64,000 nucleotides of DNA, from NCBI GenBank assembly GCA_964490175.1, contig CAZBAI010000003.1, forward strand, positions 24,139 to 88,138, written 5' to 3'. The DNA is from RGIG3077 sp964490175. Its GTDB lineage: Bacteria > Bacillota > Clostridia > Oscillospirales > Ruminococcaceae. Within the stretch, counting starts at the first letter, position 1. Each line of letters starts with the position of its first letter. A program made the translations under genes and the position numbers. A model generated the notes under the pieces. That model made no database searches. It had not been told where the DNA came from and saw nothing but the letters and a program-made list of their open reading frames with translations. Shown in pieces: positions 16,817 through 25,864 of the stretch.

Positions 16817-17604
16817 TGTTCTTCCCCCTTTACATCAGCTGCCATGGCAGTTTCTTTTACCGAATCCGCCTTTTCAATATGCGTATTTTCGTCTGTATCA
16901 CCGTCTGCGGCGTATTCTTCGCTGCCGCCTATAACTCCGTCAAATACAATATTTCCCTTATCAAGGTTAATTATTCTTCCCCCGAAATGCCGCACAAGCT
17001 CATGCTCATGCGTTACCATAAGCACGGTTGTTCCGCATTTGTTGATAGCTCTCAGCAAATCGACAAATTCATAAGTATATTCGGGGTCGATATTTCCCGT
17101 AGGCTCATCGGCGATAATGATTTTCGGGTCGTTGACAAGCGCCCTTGCAATCGCAACACGCTGCTGTTCGCCGCCGGAAAGCTCATCGGGATATGCCTTT
17201 GCCTTATCCTGCAAGCCGACAAGGCTTATAACATACGGCACACGTTTTCTTATATATTTTTTCGGTGCGTCGATAACACGCAAAACAAACGCAACGTTAT
17301 CATAAACCGTCATGGTTTTGATAAGCCTGATATCCTGAAAAACAACGCCGATGGTTCTTCTCAATCCGGTAATTTTGCTGCGCTTCATAGTTGAGCTTAA
17401 TGTATAACCGTTTACGGAAATAATGCCGTCGGTTGCGTTAATTTCTTTCAGCAAAAGCTTTATAAGCGTTGATTTTCCTGCGCCGTTTGAGCCGACAACA
17501 AACGCAAATTCGCCGTCGTTTATGCGAAGGTTTACATTGTGCAATGCGCCCGCACCGTTTTTTTGATTATAATACGATACGGAAACGTTTTTCAGTTCAA
17601 CCAA
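16813..17604 (-). CDS. ftsE: Cell-division ABC transporter ATPase FtsE
   Basis: 263-residue ABC ATPase with Walker A GSNGAGKST, signature LSGGEQQRVAIARAL and Walker B IIADEPTGNIDPE, the last being characteristic of FtsE/LolD-type ATPases. The core ends near residue 222; an acidic, low-complexity tail of about 40 residues follows (GGSEEYAADGDTDENTH...), which most FtsE proteins lack. It is the first gene of the ftsE-ftsX-M23-protease operon. No clear promoter was identified in the 110 bases upstream. Confidence 0.95.
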   Translation of the reverse strand: MVELKNVSVSYYNQKNGAGALHNVNLRINDGEFAFVVGSNGAGKSTLIKLLLKEINATDGIISVNGYTLSSTMKRSKITGLRRTIGVVFQDIRLIKTMTVYDNVAFVLRVIDAPKKYIRKRVPYVISLVGLQDKAKAYPDELSGGEQQRVAIARALVNDPKIIIADEPTGNIDPEYTYEFVDLLRAINKCGTTVLMVTHEHELVRHFGGRIINLDKGNIVFDGVIGGSEEYAADGDTDENTHIEKADSVKETAMAADVKGEEQ

Positions 17605-17651
17605 TCGAACTTGCCTCCTTGAATGGTCGTGTAGCGTTTTTCTTTCTAATC

Positions 17652-17690
17652 AATATTGCCCAACAAGTCATATGTCGGGCAATATTTTTT
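17652..17690 (+). terminator. Terminator-like hairpin between the regulator gene and ftsE
   Basis: AATATTGCCC (17652-17661) pairs with GGGCAATATT (17677-17686), followed by Ts on the plus strand. Both flanking genes are on the minus strand, where no T run follows, so its orientation does not fit a simple terminator. It may act as an mRNA structure upstream of ftsE. Confidence 0.35.
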
Positions 17691-17714
17691 ATGTTATAAT
17701 ATCGGTTTTATGTC

Positions 17715-18800
17715 TTAAAATTTCGTGGGATTTGCGGAAAGATACTTCTTGACCATAAGTGCGATTTTGAATATAATGGCATGGTCAAATTCTCTCAAAT
17801 CAAGACCGGTAAGCTTTTTGATTTTTTCAAGTCTGTATACAAGCGTGTTTCTGTGAACGAAAAGTTTTCTCGAAGTTTCCGAAACGTTAAGGTTATTTTC
17901 AAAAAATCTTTGAATCGTGAAAAGCGTTTCGTGGTCAAGCGATTCAATACTGCCCCTTTTAAACACTTCATGCAAAAAGGTTTCGCAAAGCGTTGTGGGA
18001 AGATGATAAATAAGTCTTGCGATTCCGAGATTATCATAGCTGACAATCACCTTGTCGGTATCGAAAACCTTGCCTACTTCAAGCGCTATCTGCGCTTCCT
18101 TAAACGAACGTGCAAGATCCTTTACGCCGACAACCGTTGTGCCTATGCCGACGTTAACCCTTGTGTAAAATTCGCTTGAAAGAGTATCTGCGATCGAGCG
18201 TGCGAGTTTTTCCAAATCCGATGATTCAACCGTGCTTTTTATCTCTTTAACAAGAACAATATCCGTTTCGGTGATGTTGAAAACAAAGTCCTTGCTCTTG
18301 TCGGGGAAAAGGTTTTGAATCACGTCATAGGCGGAAATATCATTGGCGGAAACTATTCTTATCAAAAGCACAACTCTGCTGATTTCGGCGTTTAAGTGAA
18401 GCTCTCTCGCCTTGATGACAACATCGCCGGGAAGCACGTTGTCAAGAACAACATTTTTAATAAAATTGTTTCTGTCATATTTTTCATCATAATACTGCTT
18501 GATGTTGGAAAGCGTAATCGACATAATGCTTGCATATTTTGCGGCATTCTCGTCCGTTCCCTCAACGAATACCGCATAATCGGGCTTTATGTGTGAGCCG
18601 AACGGCTTATAGGTGTATCCGTCACGAACAAAAATATCGTGAGAATCGCTTAAATCCAATGAAACAAACTCATTGGTCGTACCGACCTTTTGCAGATCAC
18701 TGCACGCAATGATAGTAGCGGTTTCATCAACAACGCCGATTACTGCGTCGATAGTATCCCTAAGCTGGTGAACAAGTCCCTGAAATAATCTGTTAGACAT
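17715..18800 (-). CDS. PucR/CdaR-type transcriptional regulator
   Basis: 361 residues with a C-terminal helix-turn-helix of the PucR (HTH_30) type: FFENNLNVSETSRKLFVHRNTLVYRLEKI. The central part resembles a degenerate GGDEF-like region found in CdaR regulators, and the N-terminal ~130 residues look like a small-molecule sensor domain. Relatives control sugar-diacid, purine or amino-acid genes, but the effector and targets cannot be told here. The ATG has AAAGGAG upstream. It is monocistronic; the 234 bases upstream (18801-19034) hold no other recognised element. Confidence 0.85.
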   Translation of the reverse strand: MSNRLFQGLVHQLRDTIDAVIGVVDETATIIACSDLQKVGTTNEFVSLDLSDSHDIFVRDGYTYKPFGSHIKPDYAVFVEGTDENAAKYASIMSITLSNIKQYYDEKYDRNNFIKNVVLDNVLPGDVVIKARELHLNAEISRVVLLIRIVSANDISAYDVIQNLFPDKSKDFVFNITETDIVLVKEIKSTVESSDLEKLARSIADTLSSEFYTRVNVGIGTTVVGVKDLARSFKEAQIALEVGKVFDTDKVIVSYDNLGIARLIYHLPTTLCETFLHEVFKRGSIESLDHETLFTIQRFFENNLNVSETSRKLFVHRNTLVYRLEKIKKLTGLDLREFDHAIIFKIALMVKKYLSANPTKF

Positions 18801-19034
18801 TAAAAATACTCCTTTGCTTTACGAATCAATGCCACATGGCATCATTCGTGCAATTTTTTGTTGCGCCGGAAACTGTGATTCGACATTTTGCACTAATTTG
18901 CACTAATACACCTTAAATTTTAGCACATCCAAATCAAACAAGTGTTAAGAAATTATTAAATTCTCGTAAGAATCAGCTTATTTCTTGTTAATATTACACA
19001 AAGCATACCTTTGCAAACACATCTGCGCAATTTT

Positions 19035-20054
19035 TTAATATAAAATCGCCCCGTATTTTTGCGCCAGCGACAGCAATGTTTCCGTTGCAAGCTCGCAGCA
19101 GCTGTCGATGCAAGCTCTTCCGGGATAAAGAATAAGCGCCGTTGTGAGCGCAGTAACGCTTTGACTTTTAAATATTACGGGCAGCGACGCCATGTGCACA
19201 TTTTTCATAAACAAAACAGCGTCGTCCGGGCTGAAAAGCTCAACCCCGATGATATCAACGCTTGTTTCGCCGATTTCCAAAAGTTTGTCCGACATATCCT
19301 GAACGCACTGTATATATTCCGAAATTTCAATATTGTCGGGAGAGAGAAAAAACGACTGCGTTTGGTTTGAAAGCATAAGCATTCCCTCGCACGCCTGCGC
19401 ATCAAAAAGCGCATTGGGCTCTTTAATGCGGCAAACACGCAAGCACGCACTGTCACCGTTTTGGGCAACAATTGCAGCACCGCATTCGGAAAGCACATCG
19501 GCGCATTCATCTTTCCGATTCACTAACGCTATAAGCGGAACCTTTGCATAGCGTGCCAGCTCGGAAACGATTTCACGGCAATCCTCAACATCACAGTCGG
19601 AAACGATTCCGCAAGCATCAGCGCCCATTTCCTGCAAGCAAATCAAAGCGGCAACGGCATAGCTTTTAGCACCTGCGATATCCGCAGTATCAACATAAAC
19701 GGTGACAAACACGGGAATATCAAACCTTTTGCAAGCAAGCAATGCCGCCCTTGCATCCGCAACCGAGAGCATAGAATCGGCAAAAAACAAATCCGCACCG
19801 GCTTCGTAAAATGCCCTTGCCTGCTTATAATACGCAGAAAAAGCGTCGAAAAACTCAATACCGTCCTCGTTATCATCGCACTTTTCGAGATAAAGTCTGC
19901 CGGCAACACGCACGTTTTTTGCATTTTTTGCCTGCTTGACAGTTTCTTTTAAATCAAGCTTACTTTCAGGCCGCATTGTCACGCATACTATATCAGGTAG
20001 CGCCGTTTTTGAATCAAAATGCGAACACGGTAAAGGCACGTCGGTAATGTCCAT
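19035..20054 (-). CDS. Degenerate MetH-like protein (homocysteine-methyltransferase-type plus partial pterin-type domain)
   Basis: 339 residues that look like the middle of cobalamin-dependent methionine synthase. The segment YYKQARAFYEAGADLFFADSMLSVADARAALLACK matches the second half of the homocysteine barrel in spacing, and the last ~60 residues (ending YPGRACIDSCCELATETLLSLAQKYGAILY) match the pterin-binding barrel. The beginning of the homocysteine barrel is missing, the zinc-ligand motif GGCC is absent (AQNGDSA stands near that place), and the protein stops inside the pterin barrel. No cobalamin domain is present. It follows argS by 21 bases with a good ribosome binding site. Catalysis seems unlikely; a regulatory or binding role, or decay, is possible. 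Confidence 0.6.
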   Translation of the reverse strand: MDITDVPLPCSHFDSKTALPDIVCVTMRPESKLDLKETVKQAKNAKNVRVAGRLYLEKCDDNEDGIEFFDAFSAYYKQARAFYEAGADLFFADSMLSVADARAALLACKRFDIPVFVTVYVDTADIAGAKSYAVAALICLQEMGADACGIVSDCDVEDCREIVSELARYAKVPLIALVNRKDECADVLSECGAAIVAQNGDSACLRVCRIKEPNALFDAQACEGMLMLSNQTQSFFLSPDNIEISEYIQCVQDMSDKLLEIGETSVDIIGVELFSPDDAVLFMKNVHMASLPVIFKSQSVTALTTALILYPGRACIDSCCELATETLLSLAQKYGAILY

Positions 20055-20075
20055 AATATTAAAAATTCCTTTCTG

Positions 20076-21764
20076 TTACATTCTTTCCGGGCAATTTATC
20101 TTAAACATCGTGAGAATATTGCATATAACCGTTTTAACGGCACAGCAAAGAGCAAGCCTTGCCTGCGTCAGCTCGATATCATCGCTCTTAACCCTGCACG
20201 CATCGTAAAACTTGTGGAAAAGCGTTGCGATTTCGATTGAATAGCGTGTTATCGCCGATGGGTCATATTCTTTGGCGGCGCTGTTTATCTCATCGGGGAA
20301 CTGTGCCAAACGGAAAATCAACGCTCTTTCCTGCTCGGCAGAAAGCCTTGCAAGCATTTTGTCTGTCAAATCTCCGGCGCTTATTCCCTCCGCTTCAAGA
20401 TTTCTGATAATGCTGCAAATCCTTGCGTGCGCATATTGAACATAATATACGGGATTTTGCGACGACTGTTCAACGGCAAGGTCAAGGTCAAGATTAAAGT
20501 GCGAATTTGCTTCACGCAGATTGAAGAAAAACCTTGCGGCGTCTACGGGAATTTCCTCAAGAAGCGTTTCAAGCGTAACCGCCTTGCCGCTTCGTTTTGA
20601 AAGCTTGTAGGTTTGTCCGTCACGCACAAGATTCACCATTTGCATGATGACAACATCAAGCCTTGAAGGGTCGATATCAAGTGCGCTGATTGCCGCCTTC
20701 ATTCTGCCGATGTAACCATGGTGGTCGGCACCGAGAACGTTTATCGCAATATCAAAATTTCTTGTAACAAGCTTGTTGTAATGGTAGGCTATATCGGGCA
20801 CAACATATGTCGGCAATCCGTTTGAACGCATAAGCACCCTGTCCTTGTCATCGCCGAAAAGCGTTGATTTAAACCAAAGCGCTCCGTCCTGTTCATAGGT
20901 CAGACCCTTATTTTTGAAGATATCGATAACCTCGTCAACCTTGCCCTCTTTATGCAATGTCGATTCCTTAAACCATGTGTCATACTCAATGCGATATTTT
21001 TGCAAATCGCTTTTCAGCTTAGCGATATTTTTCGGCAAAGCAAAATCAACAAGCGCCTTTTTGCGCACATCGCTGTCTGCATTGACAAAACTGTCGCCGT
21101 TGATTTCGGCAAATGCTTTTGCATGGTCGGTGATATCGCTGCCGAGATAGCAGTCCTCCGGCATTTCAACGCTGTCATCAAAAAGCTGAAGATATCTGCA
21201 TTCAAGCGAATTTCCGAATTTTTCGATTTGGTTGCCCGCATCGTTTACATAAAACTCACGCTCGACATAATATCCGGCAAACGAAAGCACCGCCGAAAGA
21301 CAGTCGCCGATAGCGCCTCCTCTGGCGTTACCGATGTGCATAGGTCCTGTGGGGTTTGCCGAAACAAATTCCACAAGCACACGCTTGTTTTTGCCGTAAT
21401 CCGTTTTGCCGTAGTTTTCACCGTCGGCTTTAATACCCGAAACCACATCGGAAAACCACTGCGGCGACAGAAAGAAATTCATAAAACCGGGGCCTGCGAT
21501 TTCGCACTTTTCAAAATATGTGTATTTCAGGTCGATTTCGCTTGCGATAAGCTCCGCAATCACCTTAGGTGGTTTTTTCAGCGCTTTTGCCGATGCCATT
21601 GCGACATTTGATGAAAAATCGCCGTGCTTTCTGTCTGCCGGAATTTCGATATTAAATGCGTCAAGCGGTACATCGGCGATTTTTTCCTTTAAAACAAGAT
21701 GTCCGAGAGCGTCGAGAATCAGCTGCCGCAGCTGTGATTGTGCATCTTTGATAAGGTAGGTCAT
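20076..21764 (-). CDS. argS: Arginyl-tRNA synthetase
   Basis: 562-residue class I synthetase that charges tRNA-Arg. Visible are the HIGH-type motif in ANPTGPMHIGNARGG, a KMSKS-type loop KLSKRSGKAV, an N-terminal additional domain and a C-terminal DALR anticodon-binding domain ending in the usual M. AAAGGA precedes the ATG. It follows the DUF1934 gene by 21 bases, the same pairing seen with ywiB-argS in Bacillus. Confidence 0.96.
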   Translation of the reverse strand: MTYLIKDAQSQLRQLILDALGHLVLKEKIADVPLDAFNIEIPADRKHGDFSSNVAMASAKALKKPPKVIAELIASEIDLKYTYFEKCEIAGPGFMNFFLSPQWFSDVVSGIKADGENYGKTDYGKNKRVLVEFVSANPTGPMHIGNARGGAIGDCLSAVLSFAGYYVEREFYVNDAGNQIEKFGNSLECRYLQLFDDSVEMPEDCYLGSDITDHAKAFAEINGDSFVNADSDVRKKALVDFALPKNIAKLKSDLQKYRIEYDTWFKESTLHKEGKVDEVIDIFKNKGLTYEQDGALWFKSTLFGDDKDRVLMRSNGLPTYVVPDIAYHYNKLVTRNFDIAINVLGADHHGYIGRMKAAISALDIDPSRLDVVIMQMVNLVRDGQTYKLSKRSGKAVTLETLLEEIPVDAARFFFNLREANSHFNLDLDLAVEQSSQNPVYYVQYAHARICSIIRNLEAEGISAGDLTDKMLARLSAEQERALIFRLAQFPDEINSAAKEYDPSAITRYSIEIATLFHKFYDACRVKSDDIELTQARLALCCAVKTVICNILTMFKINCPERM

Positions 21765-21785
21765 TGTATTTTTGTCCTTTCTGTT

Positions 21786-22208
21786 TTACATAACGTCAAA
21801 ATAAATCTCATTTTCCGAAATATAGCTTGAATTTAAATCAACCGTATATTTCACATAGGCGCTTTTTTTGTCGCCGTGCAAAAGAGAATTTTTTATATCA
21901 ATTGCGTTTATTCCGACGGTGAGCGAACCGTAAGGCGTGCCGTAATGGCAATAATGCTTTTTGCCGATTTCAAGCAAAAGGCTTGAATTATAACTGCCCG
22001 AGCGTTCAATCGAAGCGTAGCTGTCGCCTATAAACGTAAGCTTTGTTTTCGACCCGTCAAAGCCGGTGGCGTCCGATTCGTCATAAGTGATAACGCAGGT
22101 ATCGTCAGAAACGATTTCAAACCTGCATTCCGTCGCAAGTTCGGTTTCGCTTCTTTCGCTGCCTTCTGTCAAAACGCTTTTCATTTTTAATACTTTGGTT
22201 TTATCCAT
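21786..22208 (-). CDS. DUF1934 (YwiB-like) protein
   Basis: 140-residue predicted beta-barrel protein of the DUF1934 family. Family traits are the alternating strands, the segment FIGDSYASIERSGSYNSSLLLEIGKKHYC and the ending with YTVDLNSSYISENEIYFDVM. The family's molecular role is unknown. It sits between ddl and argS, nine bases after the ddl stop and without a visible Shine-Dalgarno sequence, so it probably depends on translational coupling with ddl. Confidence 0.8.
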   Translation of the reverse strand: MDKTKVLKMKSVLTEGSERSETELATECRFEIVSDDTCVITYDESDATGFDGSKTKLTFIGDSYASIERSGSYNSSLLLEIGKKHYCHYGTPYGSLTVGINAIDIKNSLLHGDKKSAYVKYTVDLNSSYISENEIYFDVM

Positions 22209-22217
22209 GTTTTGTTT

Positions 22218-23285
22218 TTACTGTTGATGGCGGTCGAGCGCAATTGTAATAAGTCTGTCAAGCAACTCGCCGCAGTCAAGACCCGCATCCTCCATAAGCT
22301 TTGAATACATACTAATCGGCGTAAAGCCGGGCATTGTGTTAATCTCATTAAGAATAATTTCGTTATCGTTTGTCAGGAAAAAGTCCACTCTCGAAAGCCC
22401 CGCACAGCCCGCCGCTTTATACGCTTTTACGGCGTTTTTGCGAATCTCGTCGGAAACTTTTAAATCAAGCTGTGCCGGTATGCATAGCTTGCTTGACGAC
22501 AAAACATATTTTGCGTCATAATCGTAAAAATCATTGCATGAGCAAATTTCGCCCACTGCCGAAGCCGTTACAAGATCCTGACCGAGAATTGCGACCTCAA
22601 GCTCTCTGCCGCATATAAATTCCTCGACAACAACCTTTTTGGAATGCGAAAAAGCAAGTTTCACCGCAGCCTCAAGCGATTCAAGGTCATACGCTTTATT
22701 AACGCCTATCGACGAACCGCTGCAAGCCGGCTTGACAAACAGCGGATATCCCAGCTCCGAAGCGATTTGTTCGCACTTTTTCTCAATGCTGTTAAGATCG
22801 CCTTGAGTAAGCACACGCCATTTTGCCATTTTAATCCCTGCGGCTTCAAGCACGGTATGTGTGAGTGCCTTGTCTATACATACAGCCGAAGAACCGAGGT
22901 CGCAGCCCACATACGGAAGCTTTGCAAGCTCGAAAAGTCCCTGCAACGCACCGTCCTCACCGTTTGCACCGTGAATTGCGGGGAACACCACGTCAATTCG
23001 CTTAAACGAGGTTTCCTCGCTTTCAAGCTTGATAATGCCCTTGTGCATAGGGTCGGGAGAGATAATTGCGGGCGTGCAGTCGGGGTTGTTCTTCCATTCT
23101 CCGCTTGCGATTTTGTTTACATCGCCCGGATAATAAAGCCATCTGCCTTTTTTAGTGATGCCTATGCATATTACCTCATATTTATCTTTCGGAATATTGT
23201 TGATTATATTTGTTGCGGAAACAAGCGAAATATCATGCTCGCTCGACGCACCGCCGAAAAGCACGGCAACTTTGATTTTTGACAT
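22218..23285 (-). CDS. ddl: D-alanine--D-alanine ligase
   Basis: 355-residue ATP-grasp enzyme that joins two D-alanines for the peptidoglycan stem peptide. It begins with VAVLFGGASSEHDISL and has the ATP-grasp motifs EEFICGRELEVAILG and LNEINTMPGFTPISMYSKL. GAGAGG precedes the ATG at 23285. Residues that would make it a D-Ala-D-Lac ligase cannot be judged by eye, and no vanH or vanX neighbour is present, so the housekeeping role is favoured. Its substrate is supplied by the alanine racemase at the left edge. Confidence 0.95.
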   Translation of the reverse strand: MSKIKVAVLFGGASSEHDISLVSATNIINNIPKDKYEVICIGITKKGRWLYYPGDVNKIASGEWKNNPDCTPAIISPDPMHKGIIKLESEETSFKRIDVVFPAIHGANGEDGALQGLFELAKLPYVGCDLGSSAVCIDKALTHTVLEAAGIKMAKWRVLTQGDLNSIEKKCEQIASELGYPLFVKPACSGSSIGVNKAYDLESLEAAVKLAFSHSKKVVVEEFICGRELEVAILGQDLVTASAVGEICSCNDFYDYDAKYVLSSSKLCIPAQLDLKVSDEIRKNAVKAYKAAGCAGLSRVDFFLTNDNEIILNEINTMPGFTPISMYSKLMEDAGLDCGELLDRLITIALDRHQQ

Positions 23286-23324
23286 TGAAAAAACCCCTCT
23301 CTTAATGTGATGAATGTTGTAATT

Positions 23325-24272
23325 TTACATCGGAACCGCAACTGTATTTATCAGTTCACGGACATATTCGGCGCTTGTGCCGTATCTGCTTTTGCCTTTT
23401 GACGAAAGTATTATCCTGTGCGGAAGCACGCAAAGCGCCATACTCTTAATATCGTCGGGCGTGACGTAATCACGTCCGTTTATCATTGCGCACGCCGCCG
23501 AAGCTTTGCTCAGACAAATGCTTCCTCTCGGACTGATTCCCAGCGTTATTGCGTCGTTTTTTCGTGTAAGCGCACACAGCTCGACAATATATTCTCGCAA
23601 AGCCGGCACCGTAACTATCTGTCCGACATCGTTTTGAAGCCCTATTATATCTTCTAAATCAAGAACGGGCTTTTCGATATTTAATATCGGGTTGCCGTTT
23701 TCCGTGCGCTTTATAATTTCCATCTCCTGTGCCTTTGTGGGGTAGCCCATACTGATTTTCATGAAAAATCTGTCCATTTGCGCCTCGGGCAGATGGTATG
23801 TTCCGTAGGTTTCAACAGGGTTCTGCGTTGCAAGCACCATAAAAGGCTTGGGCAAAATGTGCGTTTTACCGTCAAGACTTATCTGACCTTCCTCCATTAT
23901 TTCAAGCAGGCTCGATTGTGCCTTAGGCGATGCACGGTTAATTTCATCGGCAAGTAAAAAATTGCACATAGCCGCACCTTGCCGATATTCAAGCTCATAA
24001 GTTTGGCGATTTACCACCGAAAAGCCTACAATATCCGAAGGCATGATGTCGGGCGTGAGCTGGATTCTGTTGAATTTTCCTCCCAAAGATTTTGAAAGCG
24101 CCGATGCAAGCTGGGTTTTTCCCACGCCGGGAACATCTTCTATAAGAACATGACCTGCGCAAATCAGTGCGGCAATAACATTTTTTATTATATTCTCCTT
24201 GCCGACAATGACCCTTGAAACACTTTCGGCAAGAGCGTTTATTTTCCTTGAATTTTCCGCAATATCAATCAT
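23325..24272 (-). CDS. MoxR family AAA+ ATPase
   Basis: 315-residue AAA+ ATPase from the ATG at 24272, nine bases after AAGGTGG; a TTG two codons upstream is less likely. Walker A lies in DVPGVGKTQLA (46-56), Walker B in FLLADEINRASP, and sensor motifs ATQNPVE and SPRGSICL follow. MoxR proteins act as chaperones that mature metal-cofactor or surface complexes and usually neighbour DUF58/VWA genes; none is seen here. It follows the CPBP protease gene by 47 bases and precedes ddl by 39, so it may belong to an envelope-related transcript. Confidence 0.9.
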   Translation of the reverse strand: MIDIAENSRKINALAESVSRVIVGKENIIKNVIAALICAGHVLIEDVPGVGKTQLASALSKSLGGKFNRIQLTPDIMPSDIVGFSVVNRQTYELEYRQGAAMCNFLLADEINRASPKAQSSLLEIMEEGQISLDGKTHILPKPFMVLATQNPVETYGTYHLPEAQMDRFFMKISMGYPTKAQEMEIIKRTENGNPILNIEKPVLDLEDIIGLQNDVGQIVTVPALREYIVELCALTRKNDAITLGISPRGSICLSKASAACAMINGRDYVTPDDIKSMALCVLPHRIILSSKGKSRYGTSAEYVRELINTVAVPM

Positions 24273-24319
24273 TTTCAAATTCCACCTTAAAAATTATTTG
24301 CAAATGCCGCTTCATTAAT

Positions 24320-25648
24320 TTAAGCAAACATATTGTTCACCGACAATATGACAAAAGCAATCACGGCAATATCGAAATAAACGCAGGAAACCGCAATGCG
24401 TGCGCCCCTGTATTTATCATAAACCGTATTTTCGGGCAAAGCCTCTTTAGAGCTAAACCTTATAAGGCAGATAAGTCCTATAAAGGCAAGGGCGTAAATT
24501 ACAATTGCCGAAACCGTATCGCCGAGCGATTCATTATATTCACTCAATATCGTCAGCGACATGGAAACGCAGTTGTTAAACGCATGAATAACAATTGCCG
24601 GTATTATCGAATCGGCTTTAAGCGTTACATATGACAGCAAAAGCCCGACGAGAAACGCACTCATAAACTGCGGCACATTCATATGGTAAATGCCGAACAA
24701 AAACGATGAAAGCACCATCGCAAAGACGCTGCTGACCTTTGAAGCGCAGTTTAGCACAAATCCCCGAAAGAAAAGCTCTTCCGCAAACGGCGCAATAATC
24801 ACCGTGTAAATACAAATCACAATCGTTGCGAAAACATCTTGATTTGTGCCGAAATCGGCATTGCTCAGTTCTTTTCCCCCATAAGCGGCAACGGCGGATA
24901 TAATCGCCACCACGACATTTGCGATAATTTGGAACAAAAATACAATGCTGCCGTAGGCAAGAGTTTTGCCCGTTTTGATTTTAGGCTTTGCGAAAAATGA
25001 TTTTGGTGATATTTTAGTACGCTTGCAGCCGGAATAGGTTGCCAAAAGCAGTGAAACCATCACCGTTACGGCATTGACAAGCATATATCCGCCGGTTGAG
25101 CCTATAACATCATAAAACAGCTCGTCTAACACCGAAACTTCAAAGCCTTTGCCGCCTGCAAACGCCATTCCGAAAACGGCTGCATATATAAGCAAATAAG
25201 GTATGAGCACGGAAGCAAGCAGATAAAGCAGCGCCGAACGTCCGATTGCGTTGTAGCGTGATTTTATAAGTTGTGTTTCGGCTTTGCCCGGCTTTATGCG
25301 CAAAAGCTCGCCACGGCTGTTTTTTCGCAATTTGCAGCCGATAACGCTTGCGCAGTCGTCTTCGAAAAGCTCGGCATATTTATCGTCAAAGCTTGAATCA
25401 TCCGTATTTGCGGCAGAATCAAGTATATCAAAAACATTTTCTCGATTGCGGCGCATTTCTTCACTCGGTGCATTATCAAAAAAGCCCTCAAGACCGAAAT
25501 CGGGATTTTGAGCGTTTGCGCCTGATTGCACACCGTTTAAAATATCAGAATTTTCAGGATTCAAAAACTTTTGTTCCAATTTCTTCTCCGTATGCTTCGG
25601 CGCTTTATACAGCGCAAAAGCTTCCTTTCTCACAAAAATGTTGTCCAT
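24320..25648 (-). CDS. CPBP family intramembrane metalloprotease
   Basis: 442-residue membrane protein. The first ~150 residues are hydrophilic and probably cytoplasmic (QKFLNPENSDILNG..., acidic); about eight hydrophobic segments follow. CPBP/Abi motifs are APFAEELFFRGFV (EExxxR) and GIYHMNVPQF. Relatives cleave membrane substrates such as prenylated proteins or act in bacteriocin self-immunity; the substrate is unknown. The promoter at 25668-25696 would leave a leader of only about 13 bases with no Shine-Dalgarno sequence, so translation may start unusually or further downstream. Confidence 0.85.
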   Translation of the reverse strand: MDNIFVRKEAFALYKAPKHTEKKLEQKFLNPENSDILNGVQSGANAQNPDFGLEGFFDNAPSEEMRRNRENVFDILDSAANTDDSSFDDKYAELFEDDCASVIGCKLRKNSRGELLRIKPGKAETQLIKSRYNAIGRSALLYLLASVLIPYLLIYAAVFGMAFAGGKGFEVSVLDELFYDVIGSTGGYMLVNAVTVMVSLLLATYSGCKRTKISPKSFFAKPKIKTGKTLAYGSIVFLFQIIANVVVAIISAVAAYGGKELSNADFGTNQDVFATIVICIYTVIIAPFAEELFFRGFVLNCASKVSSVFAMVLSSFLFGIYHMNVPQFMSAFLVGLLLSYVTLKADSIIPAIVIHAFNNCVSMSLTILSEYNESLGDTVSAIVIYALAFIGLICLIRFSSKEALPENTVYDKYRGARIAVSCVYFDIAVIAFVILSVNNMFA

Positions 25649-25667
25649 ACATAAATATACATATTAT

Positions 25668-25696
25668 ATTATATCAGCCAAAGCCTTGATTGTCAA
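25668..25696 (-). promoter_or_regulatory. Consensus sigma-A promoter of the CPBP-MoxR genes
   Basis: On the minus strand, TTGACA (25696-25691), 17 bases, TATAAT (25673-25668): a full consensus match. The CPBP start codon is only about 20 bases below the -10 element. Confidence 0.8.
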
Positions 25697-25790
25697 GCTT
25701 GAAAGGCAACATAACTCCGCTTTTTTCCACGCATATGCTTGTTTTCGGAGAAAATTTAAAAAAGCGAAAATTATATTTTCAAGAAACATA

Positions 25791-25819
25791 TTGCTTTTTT
25801 TATAAAAAAATAGTATAAT
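25791..25819 (+). promoter_or_regulatory. Promoter of the cellobiose phosphorylase gene
   Basis: TTGCTT (25791-25796), 17 bases, TATAAT (25814-25819). The leader is about 38 bases and ends in AAAGGAG. No obvious operator such as a cre-like palindrome was found nearby. Confidence 0.7.
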
Positions 25820-25864
25820 GCAGATTACAAGTTTGCAAAAAATATCTTATAAAGGAGTATATGA

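Noticed and set aside
22218..23285. VanA-type D-Ala-D-Lac ligase
   Set aside because: No vanH, vanX or vanRS neighbour is present, and the operon with argS and the DUF1934 gene fits a housekeeping ddl.
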